NCBI RefSeq assembly: GCF_022965805.1
Contig: NW_027331472.1
Span: forward strand, 62,001-126,000
DNA: 64,000 bases
Source: Primulina eburnea
Lineage: Eukaryota > Streptophyta > Magnoliopsida > Lamiales > Gesneriaceae
Direction of reading: 5' to 3'
Position 1 is the first letter of the stretch. Each line of letters begins with the position of its first letter. Below are positions 21,001 through 32,000 of this stretch, piece after piece. The position numbers and the translations under genes were made by a program. The notes below the pieces were generated by a model. It did no database searches and was not told where the DNA came from. It saw only the letters and a list, made by a program, of their open reading frames with translations.

Positions 21001-22315
21001 AACAGTCATGGTTTTTTGTGAGCTTGGAGACCGAGAGTAGGTTGAAATGAAATTGTGGTATGTATAACACATGCTCAAGTTCAATGGAGCTTGTTAAAGA
21101 TGATGATCCAACTTTACTAACATTAGCTCGATTACCATCTGGGAGTCTTACTGTCCCAGTGGAATCCACAGAGTTAGAGCCTTTAAACAAAGAAGCATTA
21201 CCAATCATGTGCTCATTAGCCCCTGTATCTATAATCCACTCAGAATTTATGTTGTTTGAGGTAGTACCTGCCATGTTTACAGTTGGTGTGCTGTCAGTTT
21301 GTATAAGGTTGTTGCCCAAAAGCTTCAAAATCTCAGCATACTGATCTGGAGTAAAAAAGGATGAAGCTCCAGGCACTGTCTTCGGTTGATCAGGTGCTTT
21401 GTTCTCTTCAACAAAGTTAGCATCGCCTGATGTCTTTCTGTTTTTCCAATTATCCTTGGATATCCTTTTGTTTGATTCTTTATTCGGAGCTTTGTATAGC
21501 TTGTGCCACGGAGGGTAACCAACTAGTTTGTAACAATACTCTTTGGTATGACCACCCCAGTTGCAATGATCACAAAACAAATCTGACTTCTCCTTCATTA
21601 TTTTACCCCCCTTAAATTGATTAGTATAGAAGGCTGCCACTGGAACTTCAACCGAAGATAATGTCCTATGTGATTCTTCTTGGGATAGCAGTGAGAAGGC
21701 TTGTCCAACCGTAGGTAAGGGACTCATTATCAGGATCTGACTTCTTATTGACATATAACTATCATTGAGTCCCATTAGGAACTGAAGAAGCTTATGCTGT
21801 TGTTCATGTTCCAAGTATTTCCTAGCAGTATCACACTCACACGAGGGCAAAACAACAAGAGCTGAATATTCATCCCAAAGCTGTTTAAGTTTACAATAAT
21901 ACGTTGAAATAGAGCTATTACCTTGCGTTAATTGTCCAATTTCTCGGTGTAATGAAAAAATTCTCGATCCATTGATCTTATCATATTGTTCCTTCAGATC
22001 CAGCCACACCGCTGAAGCCTCCGAGGCATATATGATTCCCCCAAAAATCTCTTTCGAGACAGTGTTCATGATCCAGGAGAGCACAAGCGTGTTACATCTG
22101 TTCCACTGGAGTGAAGTGGGGCTCCCAGCTGGTGGTCTTCGACAGCTTCCATCTATTAAAGCTATCTTGTTCTTCGCTCGCAATGCAATCAGCATCGCCC
22201 TGCTCCAGACACCGTAGTTCTCCATCCCGATCAACTGATCACTTACCAGATTTGTTCCCGGAGTGTCAGAAGGATGGATATATAAGGGATCATTGAAATT
22301 GCTAATGTTTGCCAT
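18050..22315 (-). CDS. Copia gag-pol polyprotein (Ale type), intact
   Basis: A 1421-residue frame from the ATG at 22315 (MANISNFNDPLYIHPSDTPG) to a stop at 18050. In order it has gag (residues 1-290) with the CCHC knuckle CDHCNWGGHTKEYC near 250. The protease has IDTGANEHMIG near 360. The pre-integrase region has HRRLGHMS and paired cysteines near 505. The integrase core has DIWGPF, VRTDNATDFF and GKVERKHRHI. RT carries an intact YVDDIIITGN near 1090, and RNase H carries AYCDSDWA, SSAEAEYRAM and HERTKHIEIDCH. No frameshift, stop or lost catalytic residue is visible, so this copy could encode a working polyprotein. It produces the particle shell, protease, integrase and reverse transcriptase that copy and insert the element. 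An upstream in-frame TTG at 22318 is not needed. Confidence 0.95.
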   Translation of the reverse strand: MANISNFNDPLYIHPSDTPGTNLVSDQLIGMENYGVWSRAMLIALRAKNKIALIDGSCRRPPAGSPTSLQWNRCNTLVLSWIMNTVSKEIFGGIIYASEASAVWLDLKEQYDKINGSRIFSLHREIGQLTQGNSSISTYYCKLKQLWDEYSALVVLPSCECDTARKYLEHEQQHKLLQFLMGLNDSYMSIRSQILIMSPLPTVGQAFSLLSQEESHRTLSSVEVPVAAFYTNQFKGGKIMKEKSDLFCDHCNWGGHTKEYCYKLVGYPPWHKLYKAPNKESNKRISKDNWKNRKTSGDANFVEENKAPDQPKTVPGASSFFTPDQYAEILKLLGNNLIQTDSTPTVNMAGTTSNNINSEWIIDTGANEHMIGNASLFKGSNSVDSTGTVRLPDGNRANVSKVGSSSLTSSIELEHVLYIPQFHFNLLSVSKLTKNHDCFVTFYPHFCTFQDLRTGRVMGIGKERHGLYHFTSNTLPRLTSKDSLTFPNSVSTFHGACSCSAAESDKLVSIDTWHRRLGHMSISRMQMLPFIQRNNTLSHCSVCPISKQSRLEFPQTSFSKSSSAFELIHMDIWGPFHTPTYNGEKYFLTIVDDFTRGTWVYLMQSKMDVLRLIKSFFTLVENQFSRKIRAVRTDNATDFFKNECQLFFSSLGVIHNSSCPYTPQQNGKVERKHRHILNVARALCFQSSLPLKYWGDCVLTAVYLINRAPTPLLNNKTPFELLFQKVPSLTHLRVFGCLCYASALPISHKFSPRAVPCVLIGYSNVQKGYKLLNIQSHKIMISRDVVFHEHIFPFDVDDRPHMIFNPSPLEDISLIDDTPAAVQPLVVPSTSGPVPSDVPLRRSTRTKVPPVWTNDYSCSIAHNHDHAHCIYPMTSYLTYANFSKSHQNFLAAMSLVKEPHFYHEAITDPRWRDSMTDELRALERNHTWDVVDLPPHAKPIGCRWVYKLKFKSDGSIDRFKARLVAKGYTQQPGIDFHDTFSPTVKIVTIRCFLNVAVSHNWPLLQMDVTNAFLQGDLDEEIYMNLPQGYKVQKKNQVCKLRKSLYGLRQASRQWNTKFSGVMIEGGYCQSQHDHSLFFKHEDKSITLLVVYVDDIIITGNNPTAITSLKMFLHSRLQLKDLGPLKYFLGIEVARSKKGIYLNQRKYALDLIADTGVAGARPFHTPMEQNKKLTSHELDFVMERTQGLVSADSSLPDPGEYQRLVGRLIYLTITLPDICYGVQSLSQFMHAPKTSHLNAAVRVVKYIKKSPGQGILLQPSSSLSLTAYCDSDWAACPMTRRSVTGYCIKLGASLLSWKSKKQNTVSRSSAEAEYRAMATTTCELIWIVGLLRDMGVHIRGPTSLFCDNIAALHIGANPVYHERTKHIEIDCHLVRDKIKDGFIRTQYTPSHQQLGDIFTKSLGRTQHDYLLSLLGVCDLHRP

Positions 22316-22398
22316 CAAATTGATGATAAAAATCAGTCAGGAACAGCTACTGAATCAAGCAATCGAAAAAAAATTGAGCTCCAGGAGTGAATCCTCTG

Positions 22399-22410
22399 GC
22401 TCTGATACCA
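22399..22410 (-). other. Ale element primer-binding site
   Basis: The minus strand reads TGGTATCAGAGC directly after the 5' LTR, a perfect match to the usual initiator-Met tRNA site. Confidence 0.9.
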
Positions 22411-22568
22411 TGTGAAGAAACGAGAAACTGAATGCAACGGAATGAGAAAACATTCTAATTATTCATTAACCGTCAACAAGTTCGTTTATATACATGGCAA
22501 CAAACGTGTTTTTATATGACAAAGAATAAAAGCGTGTTTCTAGAAGAAAGGAAACTATATTCCTAACA
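22411..22568 (-). repeat. Ale element 5' LTR
   Basis: 158 bp copy, followed by the target duplication AATTT. Three substitutions separate it from the 3' LTR. Confidence 0.95.
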
Positions 22569-22573
22569 AATTT

Positions 22574-22982
22574 ACAATTACATCAAAATTCTGTTTACAC
22601 CCTGCGGGTGATATTCCATCATCTTGCCGTCAATTTTTGCCATTGTGAGCCACTGCATTCCTGTAATTATGAGTTACAGACTTGAGCTACCCTTTGAAAG
22701 AGAAATAGACTACAAAGAGTTCTCAATCTTATTTTCAGTGAAGAGGCTCTGCAACCAGACTACGTGATTGACGGGCTCATGCCTCATGGGCATTTCAAAA
22801 GAGAAATGGACGAAAATGTGACTAAAACTTCGAAGAATTTCTCATCACTTTGAGTTTAGTACCCATCAAAGAAGGATGATTCAGTAAATATGATATGGAG
22901 ACAAGTGAAGAATGAGGTTCCTGCGGTTAAACTTTCTTTACACAGAAGTAGGCGGCTGAAAACACCAGATTGGAGGAGATAG
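22574..22982 (+). pseudogene. GT47 exostosin-family glycosyltransferase, C-terminal remnant
   Basis: The plus strand encodes the end of a plant exostosin-like (GT47) enzyme in pieces. [17 protein letters not shown] (22585-22633) is followed after a frame change by [20 protein letters not shown] (22650-22710), then [12 protein letters not shown]. After another frame change come DDSVNMIWRQVKNEVPAVKL and a basic tail RSRRLKTPDWRR with a stop at 22980-22982. The blocks occur in family order. PAGDxPSSCR and PVIxSxxxELPFE belong to the sugar-nucleotide-binding half of these Golgi type II membrane enzymes, which build wall polysaccharides. At least three frame breaks show it is dead. The N-terminal half and membrane anchor are absent; the Ale element is inserted directly upstream. 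Confidence 0.8.
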
Positions 22983-23481
22983 TTCTCTGAAGTCGGAGTT
23001 TGTAAGTTTGTACATTCTTTATTTTTCAAATTTCCCGAGACATATCCGCTTGTGTGACAGGGGAATATAGATGGTTACATTTTTTACTGTACAAACCATA
23101 AAGATGTGATATTAAGAATAATTCTTTCTACAGAAGAAATTGAACTGCTTGATGAATAAACAGTGAATTTGAATGGTATTCGAAATTGCAATTATACATT
23201 ATGTACTGGAAATTTGAATGGGATTCGAAAAACAGATACGCAAAATGGATCATATGCATTAGTTTTAAAACATCCAAAAACCAACATTTGAACAGAAAAA
23301 ACGAGAAAACATATTGTTGGAGCTAAATTTTAATTAAGCCCAAAGTGAATTGGACACAGCCTTAGAAGAAGAAGAAATAAGTTGCGATAAGATCACCCAT
23401 CAGGAATTCAAACTGGTTTGAATAACTCAATTGCGTACAAGGATTTTATGGGACAGATCTTGGGAAGATCGTTGATAATGG
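22983..23481. other. Intergenic DNA, no gene seen
   Basis: AT-rich. The first part may be the 3' untranslated region of the GT47 remnant. At about 23315 TGTTGGAGCTAAATT could be the start of an LTR, possibly that of the Tat-type element further right, but no matching copy is present in the window. Confidence 0.4.
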
Positions 23482-23771
23482 TGTTGGTCCCACGTGCGGA
23501 ATTTGAGATAGTAAAAACCGAAAATAAAGAATAAACTGGACACCGAGATTTACGTGGAAAACCCCTAAAAATTATTAGGGTAAAAACCACGGGCAAGATA
23601 AAAAGATTTCCATTATAATATTTTACTGGTGTACAACTCACTCACTGTTTTCCAAAGAGAACACAAACTCTCTTAATACAGGAGAACAAACACCTATCAA
23701 ATATTATAGAACACACTCAAATATGTGTATACTGAGAGAGGAACTCAGAATGGGATGAATTGAAATGAGGG

Positions 23772-23799
23772 GAGGGAGCTCTATTTATAGAGCTCCCTC
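23772..23799 (-). promoter_or_regulatory. TATA box inside a perfect 12 bp dyad (3' LTR)
   Basis: Arms GAGGGAGCTCTA and TAGAGCTCCCTC flank a 4-base loop. On the minus strand the centre reads CTATAAATAG, so the likely TATA box of the LTR spans the loop. The same structure occurs at 28380-28407 in the 5' LTR. Confidence 0.75.
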
Positions 23800-23895
23800 G
23801 ACGCGTCCTTTACGCGTTTCTCGTGTGAAACCGTATTTGTCAACTTTCAAAATTCAATCTTTTCTGCACGAGCAATTCAAAGTTTTACACATTGA

Positions 23896-23920
23896 CAGAC
23901 ATGCATTTATTGCATGTCTG
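23896..23920. repeat. Second inverted repeat in Tork LTR
   Basis: CAGACATGCA, a 5-base loop and TGCATGTCTG: perfect 10 bp arms, 21 bp from the LTR start. It is conserved in the other LTR at about 28504-28528. Confidence 0.9.
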
Positions 23921-24033
23921 CCATATGAATTCTTGCCGACATTTCTCCCACTTGGAGATTTGATTGAGAATCAAACACATCTTCACACTTCCTTCATCTT
24001 CACACATCCTTTCAATCTTGCCATCCCTGCTGC

Positions 24034-27000
24034 TTACGTCTCCGCTAGACCACTGGAAGATCTACACAACTCAAACTTATCAGTGTTCACTGGTTTGGTC
24101 AGAAAATCAGCTATGTTGTCTTTCATATGAATCTTATGCATATCCACGCTTCCTTCTTCTACTACTTCTCGCACAAAATGAAATTGTACTCCAATGTGTT
24201 TCGTCCTGGAATGAAAGGCTGGATTCCTTGCGATGTGCAAGGCACTCTGACTGTCACAAAACAAAGAAACATTCTCTTGTTTGTGCCCGATCTCCTCCAA
24301 TAACCTTTTAATCCATATTGCCTCCTTGCAAGCTTGAGTAACTGCAATGTATTCTGCCTCTGTTGTAGATAACGCCACAACTGTCTGCAGTTTTGAAACC
24401 CAGCTTACTGCTCCCCCTGCAAGCATAAACACATAACCAGTAGTAGATTTCCTCTTATCAGGATCACCTGCATAATCTGAATCGACATAGCCCTTGAGTG
24501 TAAAATCCGATCCTCCATAACATAATGCAGCATTCGAGGTACCCTTAATATATCTAAGGATCCTCTTAACAGTGCTCCAATGCTCTCTTCCAGGATTCGC
24601 CATATACCGACTAACTGCTCCCACTGCTTGAGCAATGTCCGGTCTTGTACAGATCATAGCGAACATCAAACTGCCCACTGCTGATGCATACGGTACTCGA
24701 GACATCTCCATCCTCTCCGCTTCACTGCTAGGACACATATCGGAGGATAACTTGAAGTTAACAGGAAGAGGGGTCGAGATTGGCTTACTATCTTGCATGT
24801 TGAAGCGTTGCAAGATTTTCTTCAAATAATTTTTCTGCGAAAGCCAAATCTTTCTGTTACTTCTATCTCGGTGAACTTGCATCCCTAGAATCTTGTTTGC
24901 TGGTCCCAAGTCCTTCATATCAAATTCCCTAGCCAACTGTGCCTTCAATCCTTGGACCTGATCTTTGTTGGGGTCCTGCTACCAACATGTCGTCCACATA
25001 CAACAGCAAAATGATATAATCATCACCAGACCTCTTGAAATACGTACAAGGGTCTGCACTCAGTCTGTTGTATCCAAGGCTCATGATATAGGAATCAAAT
25101 CTCTTGTACCAACACCTCGGCGCCTGTTTGAGACCGTACAGAGATTTCTTCAACCTGCAAACCAAGTTCTCTTTGCCTATTTCTGCAAAACCTTCTGGCT
25201 GGAGCATATAGATTTCTTCTTCAAGATCTCCATGAAGAAATGCCGTTTTCACATCTAGCTGTTCTAGATGTAGGTCAAACACCGCACACAATGCCAACAC
25301 TACTCTGACTGTTGTAAGCCGAACCACAGGAGAAAATATCTCATTGAAGTCAATGCCTTCTTTCTGAGCATACCCTTTTACCACTAATCTAGCACGATAT
25401 CGCTCCACTTGGTTATTGCCATCACGCTTGATCTTATAGACCCATCTGTTTCCAATGGCTTTCCTCCCTCGTGGTAATGTAACAAGATCCCAAGTTTTAT
25501 TCTTGTCTAATGCCTCCAACTCTTCTTGCATTGCTATCATCCAAAAAGATACATCCGAGCTCTGAGTAGCCTCGTGGAAACTCGATGGCTCACCATCTTC
25601 TGATAATAGACAATATAGCAATGTTGCTTTCAGTGACATAATCTGAAAGCCAACCTGGTGGTCTTCTGTCTCGAGTTGACTGCCTCACATTGGAAACCTC
25701 AGACTCAACTTGTTCTTGTTCTTCGTGCTCTGGTACTGCTTCACAAGAAACTTGACCTTCGTCTGTCTTATTTTCTACCTGAAAAATAGTAGTTTCTGAA
25801 TTCTGTGTGCCTTTGTCTCCCTTTACTTTATCTTCCTCGAAGATAACATCCCTGCTGATGACAAGCTTGTGAACAGTAGGATCCCACAAGCGAAACCCCT
25901 TTACTCCATCAGCATAACCCAAGAAGATACATTTTCTGGATTTCGAATCCAACTTCGATCTTTCTTGCTCATTGTACAGAACGTATACCGGACTTCCAAA
26001 TGTATGCAAATGAGAATAATCTGTCGGCTTCCCGGTCCACATCTCCATCGGAGTCTTCAGATCAATCGCCACTGAAGGAGAACGATTGATAATATAACAA
26101 GCGGTTTTGACTGCTTCCGCCCAAAATGATTTTTCTAGACCTGCAGTCCTCAACATAGCTCTTGTTCTGTCCAACAAGGTTCTGTTCATCCGCTCCGCCA
26201 CTCCATTCTGTTGAGGTGTGTAAGCCGTCGTGAACTGTCTCTTGATGCCTTCATGTTGACAAAATTCATCAAACTCGTCACTGGTATATTCTCCTCCATT
26301 GTCAGTCCTCAGACACTTGATTTTCTTTTCAGAATCAAGTTCAACCCGCGCTTTGAAATCTTTGAAGATCTGGAAAACATCTGATTTTTTCTTGATTGGA
26401 TACACCCAACATCTCCTAGAGAAATCATCAATGAACGAGACAAAGTATCTCGCTCCTCCTAGGGATACAACCGGTGCTTGCCAAACATCCGAATGAATCA
26501 GCTCTAATATGCTTTTGCTCCTGGCAGTAGAAGTGCCAAACTTTAATCTGTGTTGTTTACTGGTAACACAGTGCTCACAAAAGGGTAGTGACACTTTTGT
26601 AAGTCCCGGCAGCAGCTTCCGTTCTGAGAGAATTTTCAACCCCCGTTCTGACATATGCCCGAGCTTTCTATGCCATAACACTGTTAATTCTTCTCCTGAA
26701 CCAATTGATGCATTAGCTAGTTCTGCCTCTTTGTGTGTTTCTCCCAAAAGTACATACAGATTTGCAGCAACCTTTTCCGCCTTCATAACCACAAGCGCGC
26801 CCTTCACAATTTTCATGATCCCGTTCTCGATCCGAGTTTTGCACCCGATGTCATCCAATTGTCCCAATGACAAAAGATTTTTCGTCAGTCCTTTCACATG
26901 TCGTACCTCCTGTATGGTGCGAATGGTGCCATCAAACATTTTAATTTTGATAGTACCGACTCCAGCGATTTCCAAGGCATGATCATTTCCCATGAATACA

Positions 27001-27933
27001 GATCCTCCTGAGATTGGTTCATAATGATCAAACCATTCTCTCCGAGACGTCATGTGCCACGTCGCTCCTGAATCCATAATCCATGTGTCACAAAATTTGT
27101 GTCTGCCTTCTGCAACAGTTGCCGCTTCGCTGAATAATATTTCACCACTTCCTGAAGTACTGGCCACATTTCCTTGAGAACTTTTATCGATACTCGTACA
27201 CTCTTTCTTGAAGTGCCCTTTACCGCCACATTTAAAGCAGTAAATATTTTTCTTCTTACTTCTCGACTTTGATCTACCTCGTCTTTGGCTCCCACTGGAG
27301 TCACGGTCCATGAATCTTCCTCTTATCATCGGCAAAGCCTCTGCCTACTTCGAAGTTACCAACCTGTCTTCCTTATTCTTGCGCCGGCTTTCTTCTCCGA
27401 GAACCGCAGTTAAGACATCGTCGAATCTGAGAAAGCCCATAAGAATATTGTTGGTAATGTTGATGATAAGTTGATCGTATGAATCTGGTAGACTTTGAAG
27501 TAGAAGCTCCGCACGTTCATTTTCCCCTATTTTATGCCCCATGGAAGTGAGTTGGGCAAATAGAGTATTTAGTGTATTGATATGGTCGGTCATCGATGAG
27601 GATTCCGCCATCCGAAGAGTATAAAGCCTTCTCTTTAGGAAAATCATATTGTGTAGGGACTTGACCTCGTACATCTTTGTCAGAGTATCCTAGATAACTT
27701 TGGCTGTTTTTATCTCAGAGATACTTGACAAAACTTCGTCAGCTATAGCCAAGTGTAAATTGGCAACAGCATTATCATTCATCTCAGTTCCACTTTCCAT
27801 CATCTGTAATCTCCACCGGTCTATCTCCAATAGCCGCCAAGCAATTTTCCTTTCTTAAAACTGCTTGTATCTTTATTTTCCACAGCATAAAATTGCTTCC
27901 ATTGAACTTTGCTATCTCGTACCTTCCCGCCAT
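24034..27933 (-). pseudogene. Tork/Tnt1-type gag-pol with frame breaks
   Basis: Starts at an ATG at 27933 (MAGRYEIAKFNGSNFMLWK). In order it has gag with YCFKCGGKGHFKKEC near 27240, protease with DSGATWHM near 27060, and pre-integrase with WHRKLGHMSERG near 26670. The integrase core follows with IHSDVW, LRTDNGGEYTSDEF and TPQQNGVAERMNRT, then RT with WVYKIKRD and an intact YVDDMLVAG near 25000. RNase H has YVDSDYAGDPDKRKSTTGY and STTEAEYIAV. Breaks: a frame change near 27790, a stop near 27690, a stop just before 27335, a frame change near 25600-25640 and another near 24940. All catalytic motifs survive, so decay is recent, in line with the similar LTRs. Confidence 0.9.
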
Positions 27934-28075
27934 TATGTCTACGACAATTTTAGTAGACCGGACAAAATAATCCCGCCTTAAATAAAAAATCTCAAAAAAT
28001 CTTTTTTGATGTGGAAGATTAGTCTAGGCTGCAACCACAGAGCATACTCAGAATCTTAAGAAATTTTAAACCAAG

Positions 28076-28087
28076 GCTCTGATACCA
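28076..28087 (-). other. Tork element primer-binding site
   Basis: The minus strand reads TGGTATCAGAGC, two bases inside the 5' LTR. Confidence 0.9.
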
Positions 28088-28089
28088 CT

Positions 28090-28549
28090 TGTTGGTCCCA
28101 CGTGCGGAATTTGAGATAGTAAAAACCGAAAATAAAGAATAAACTGGACACCGAGATTTACGTGGAAAACCCCTAAAAATTATTAGGGTAAAAACCACGG
28201 GCAAGATGAAAAGATTTCCACTATAATATTTTACTGGTGTACAACTCACTCACTGTGTTTCCAAAGAACACAAACTCTCTTATATACAGGAGAACAAACA
28301 CCTATCAAATATTATAGAACACACTCAAATATGTGTATACTGAGAGAGGAACTCAGAATGGGATGAATTGAAATGAGGGGAGGGAGCTCTATTTATAGAG
28401 CTCCCTCGACGCGTCCTTTACGCGTTTCTCGTGTGAAACCATATTTGTCAACTTTCAAAATTCAATCTTTTCTGCACGAGCAATTCAAAGTTTTACGCAT
28501 TGACAGACATGCATTTATTGCATGTCTGCCATATGCATTCTTGCCGACA
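28090..28549 (-). repeat. Tork element 5' LTR
   Basis: 460 bp, followed by the target duplication AATGG. It carries the same TATA dyad at 28380-28407. Confidence 0.95.
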
Positions 28550-28554
28550 AATGG

Positions 28555-29079
28555 AATAGTGGGGTAACCGCTCATAATTTTTTATGAAATTGAACTTATC
28601 GGCAGAATGAAACAAACAAACATCTCTCGAACAAATAATAAAAAACTCCTTATAGAAATTTCATAGCTTTAATAAAGTGTTTTGATAGTTTCACACTTGA
28701 TAGTTTCCATTCTAGATTTCAGTAGCCCAAACCACTCTCCTTTAGATTTCAGCAACGTTATTTTGTTATATACTAATATTTTGTAAATTCCTATATTTTA
28801 TTAAAAATATAAATCATGTTAGAAGTTTATCTATCAATTTCCAATAGTTTTTCTTTAGTTTTCTTTGTTTATGGTATTGTATTTGCAAAAGATTAGAACG
28901 AACGATCAAGTTAGGATTTCATTCTCGTTTGAATTTTAGAAGTTAGATTTTTTATTATTTTGACACAAGTTGGTGCACTTTTGCACCTGGCATGCCCGCA
29001 TCATAGAAACGATTTTTGGCACACCCTATGTGATATCAAATATGCTGCGAAAAAGAAAAGATCTGTCAGAAAAGTATTA
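28555..29079. other. AT-rich spacer, no gene seen
   Basis: No reading frame or repeat is recognised. By position it may be LTR or leader of the Tat-type element that follows, with the Tork element inserted into it. Confidence 0.35.
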
Positions 29080-32000
29080 GGGAGTTGAAGCTCATCCATA
29101 ACATGAAGAATCTGTTGAAGAAAATACACATGAAATCTTTGTACAAGATATGATCGACCAACTGGAAGACCAATTCCATGGCCAGCTCTACCCCAGGAGA
29201 CTCATGAATCTCAAGATCCTCGAATAAAGGATAACTCAAAAGATGTGGAGGAAGCATCAAAGTTATTGGCTAGTGTTATTCTGGCATATTGAAGGCTACG
29301 ATGATCTGTCAATGCTACTCAAGAGAGCAATTATATCAAAGACGGGGGACCAGGTTCGAGGAGTGATAAGGCAGGTGATACCCACTGCCTAACTTCAGCA
29401 TTCCCTAGTCGTGAAAACAGATACACACCACCTCAACCAAGATAAGAACTTGCTGGACAAAGAAATGTGGTCTATGTTAGGGGGAGTGGAAGCAGAAACC
29501 CAATGCCACATTTGCATCAATTATATAATATGACCAATCCAGTGAATCAGCAACATGGTTTTTACGATGAGGAATCAACGATGCCTTTGAAGGAGATAAT
29601 ACTAGTTTTAATGCAGAGTTTCAAGCTCGGGAGGCACATTATTATCATCATCCACTTTCAGCCTGAAATATCCCATTGATAGACCCAAAAGTGGTATATG
29701 TGCCGGTCTTGAGACAAAATAGGCCGCCCAGAGTTCTACAAACCCTATCCAGATTACATAGATGTGAACAACCCGTATCCTAGAGGTTATAGGGTTCATG
29801 ATTTCAGCCTATTATCTGGGGAGGACGACTAATCCAGTGTAGAACACATAGCTAGATTTATTATCTAATGTGGGAAGCTAGCCAACTTGGAGAACTTCAA
29901 ACCTTAAGGTCATGATTGTTCCCGAAGTCCATCACAGGGACCACATTTGTTTGATATGCTTCACTCCCTAGGAATTCAATGATGAATTGGCAAGAGATGT
30001 AGAGATAATTTCACACTCAGTTCTACAAAACATAACTAGATGTATGTATTGCCTAGTTATCCAGAATCATTCAAAATAAAGGAGAACAAAGAAATTAGAA
30101 TCCATGGAGTTGTTTATCGACATGTTCAAAAAGACTAAGAATAAGTGAAAGGTGTTCTTACCTAGGACCGAGTTGTGAAAATTGCACAAAAAAGCCAGGA
30201 TTTTGAGTTAAGGAAGAAATTCCAAGGCTTGGAGTTCAAGGATTTCTTCGAGTTGGCTATAAAATTTGAATATGAGGAACTTTTGAGGGAAAGTCGTACA
30301 AAAAGAAAATAACTATTGTATCCTATAATCAAGAAGTGGAGGATGTTGCGTTGGCTGCGACCTTATCATGCACTGTTCCTTTACTCAAAAAGAAATTGAA
30401 AGAACCAGAGAAGAAGTTTAAACCTCAATTCCCAAAAGATATGCAATACACTTTTAACGTATCCAAGATTGATGATATGTTTTTGATTTTCTGGTAAAAG
30501 AAAAATTCATCACTTTTCCACCAGATCACATAGTTCCATCCAAAGAAGAGCTGAATGGACGAGCATATTGTAAGTATCACAACTCATATAATCATGCCAC
30601 TAAGTTTTGTTGGGCTTTCAAGAATATTTTGCATAATAGAACAAGGGATTTTTGAAGTTTCCCAAAAAACAAGAATCCATGGTAGTGGATGATGATCCAT
30701 TTTTCCCAGCAGCTTCTATCAATGTGAACGTGACATATTTGAGAGCTCTTCTTGATGAGAAAAGAGGCCAAACCTTTGCAGCGACAGACAAAAATTGGAT
30801 CCCAAGGGGCCTTTGTAGCTACTGGAAAATATAGTGTTGATTGGTCAAGACCATTTCAACAGTGATTCTCCAGAAATGTTTGTGGATTTGCGGCCTTTAG
30901 GTCATGGAACCAACATTTCCTCGAGAGACCAGTGCATGAGAATCAGTGGTTCAGAGGGGATTCATCTTACCATCATCCCTGAAGATACTTCGACAAGATA
31001 AACATATATGGAGTTGAATCGTTAAGGATGGAAATCAGGAAAAAAAATCAGATGATTGTGATAGATATCGACAGGTGAATGAAGTTTTGAAAAGAAAAAT
31101 TGTTGAGGGCACGTGAGCGAAGACCAGGTATATCCTTCCTACCAGAAACGGATTTAGTGAGCCCTAGAGAGTGGCCCAACACAAAAAAGTTCCCGACCAC
31201 TCACTAGGACCCATAAAGAGGTTTCCAACCATTTCAATAGTCCCCCTCGTCGTATGCCAAAGAAGTTGAGTTGAAAGAGGAAGTCGAGAAACTGTTAAAG
31301 GCCAAGTTTATAAAAGCAATCAGATATAATGAATGGCTTTTGAACATTGTGCCAGACATGAAAAAAAATGGCAAGGTCAGAATATGTATTGAATTTCGAG
31401 ACTTGAACTGTGCAACTTACAAGGATGTCTGTGTGATTTCTATAACTGATATGTTGATCGATTCAGTAGCTAGGCATAAGTTGTTATCCTTCATGGATGG
31501 ATTCTCGTGCAATAATTAAATCTAGATAGTAGAGGAAGATAGATCTAAGACAACATTTAGATGTACAATAGCTGTTGCTATGTTTGAATGGCTTGTTTTG
31601 ACATTCGGGCTTAAAAACGTAGGTGACACGTATCAAAGAGCTATGAATTCGATCTTTCACGATATGATAGGGAATCATATTGAAGTGTATATAGATGTTA
31701 TCGTTGTGAAATCTAAGTAGGTTGTTAATCACATCGAACATTTCAGGAAGATAGAATGAGACAACATGAGTGAAGTTAAATTCGTTGAAATGTGCTTTTG
31801 GAATGAAAACAAGTAAATTTTGGGATTTCTGGTACACGAGAGGGGAGTCGAAGTATAAAAAGAAAGCGAAGGCTATTATAGAGGTAAATCCACCCAAGAA
31901 TAAGAATGAGTTAGAACGCTTTCTTGGGCAATTTAATTCCTTAAGGCCCTTTATCTCTGACCTTGCACGGAAAGGAAATGTGTTCTCATAGTTTTGAAAC

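Larger units (their letters stand above)
17806..22568 (-). mobile_element. Ale/Retrofit-type Ty1/copia retrotransposon, coding intact
   Basis: 4763 bp with two 158 bp LTRs, TG...CA ends and target duplication AATTT at 17801-17805 and 22569-22573. It has a single gag-pol frame of over 1400 residues, a primer site touching the LTR and a GAGGGGGGAG purine tract. By hand the LTRs differ at three sites (about 1.9%), suggesting insertion within roughly the last million years at commonly used plant rates. Compact size, very short LTRs and one uninterrupted frame fit the Ale/Retrofit lineage. It sits in the remains of a GT47 gene. Confidence 0.95.
23482..23941 (-). repeat. Tork element 3' LTR
   Basis: 460 bp; the minus strand starts TGTCGGCAAG and ends GGGACCAACA. 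Preceded on the minus strand by the purine tract AAGTGGGAGAAA. Confidence 0.95.
23482..28549 (-). mobile_element. Tork/Tnt1-type Ty1/copia retrotransposon, nearly intact
   Basis: 5068 bp with two 460 bp LTRs and target duplication AATGG at 23477-23481 and 28550-28554. Primer site (28076-28087), purine tract and all copia domains are present on the minus strand. By hand the LTRs differ at about six positions plus small indels (roughly 1.3%). The coding region has several frame breaks, so this copy is probably not autonomous. RT and RNase H motifs resemble Tnt1. Confidence 0.94.

Noticed and set aside
29467..29679. Small independent plus-strand gene
   Set aside because: It is one of many short open pieces of the degenerate Tat-type gag and not a separate gene.
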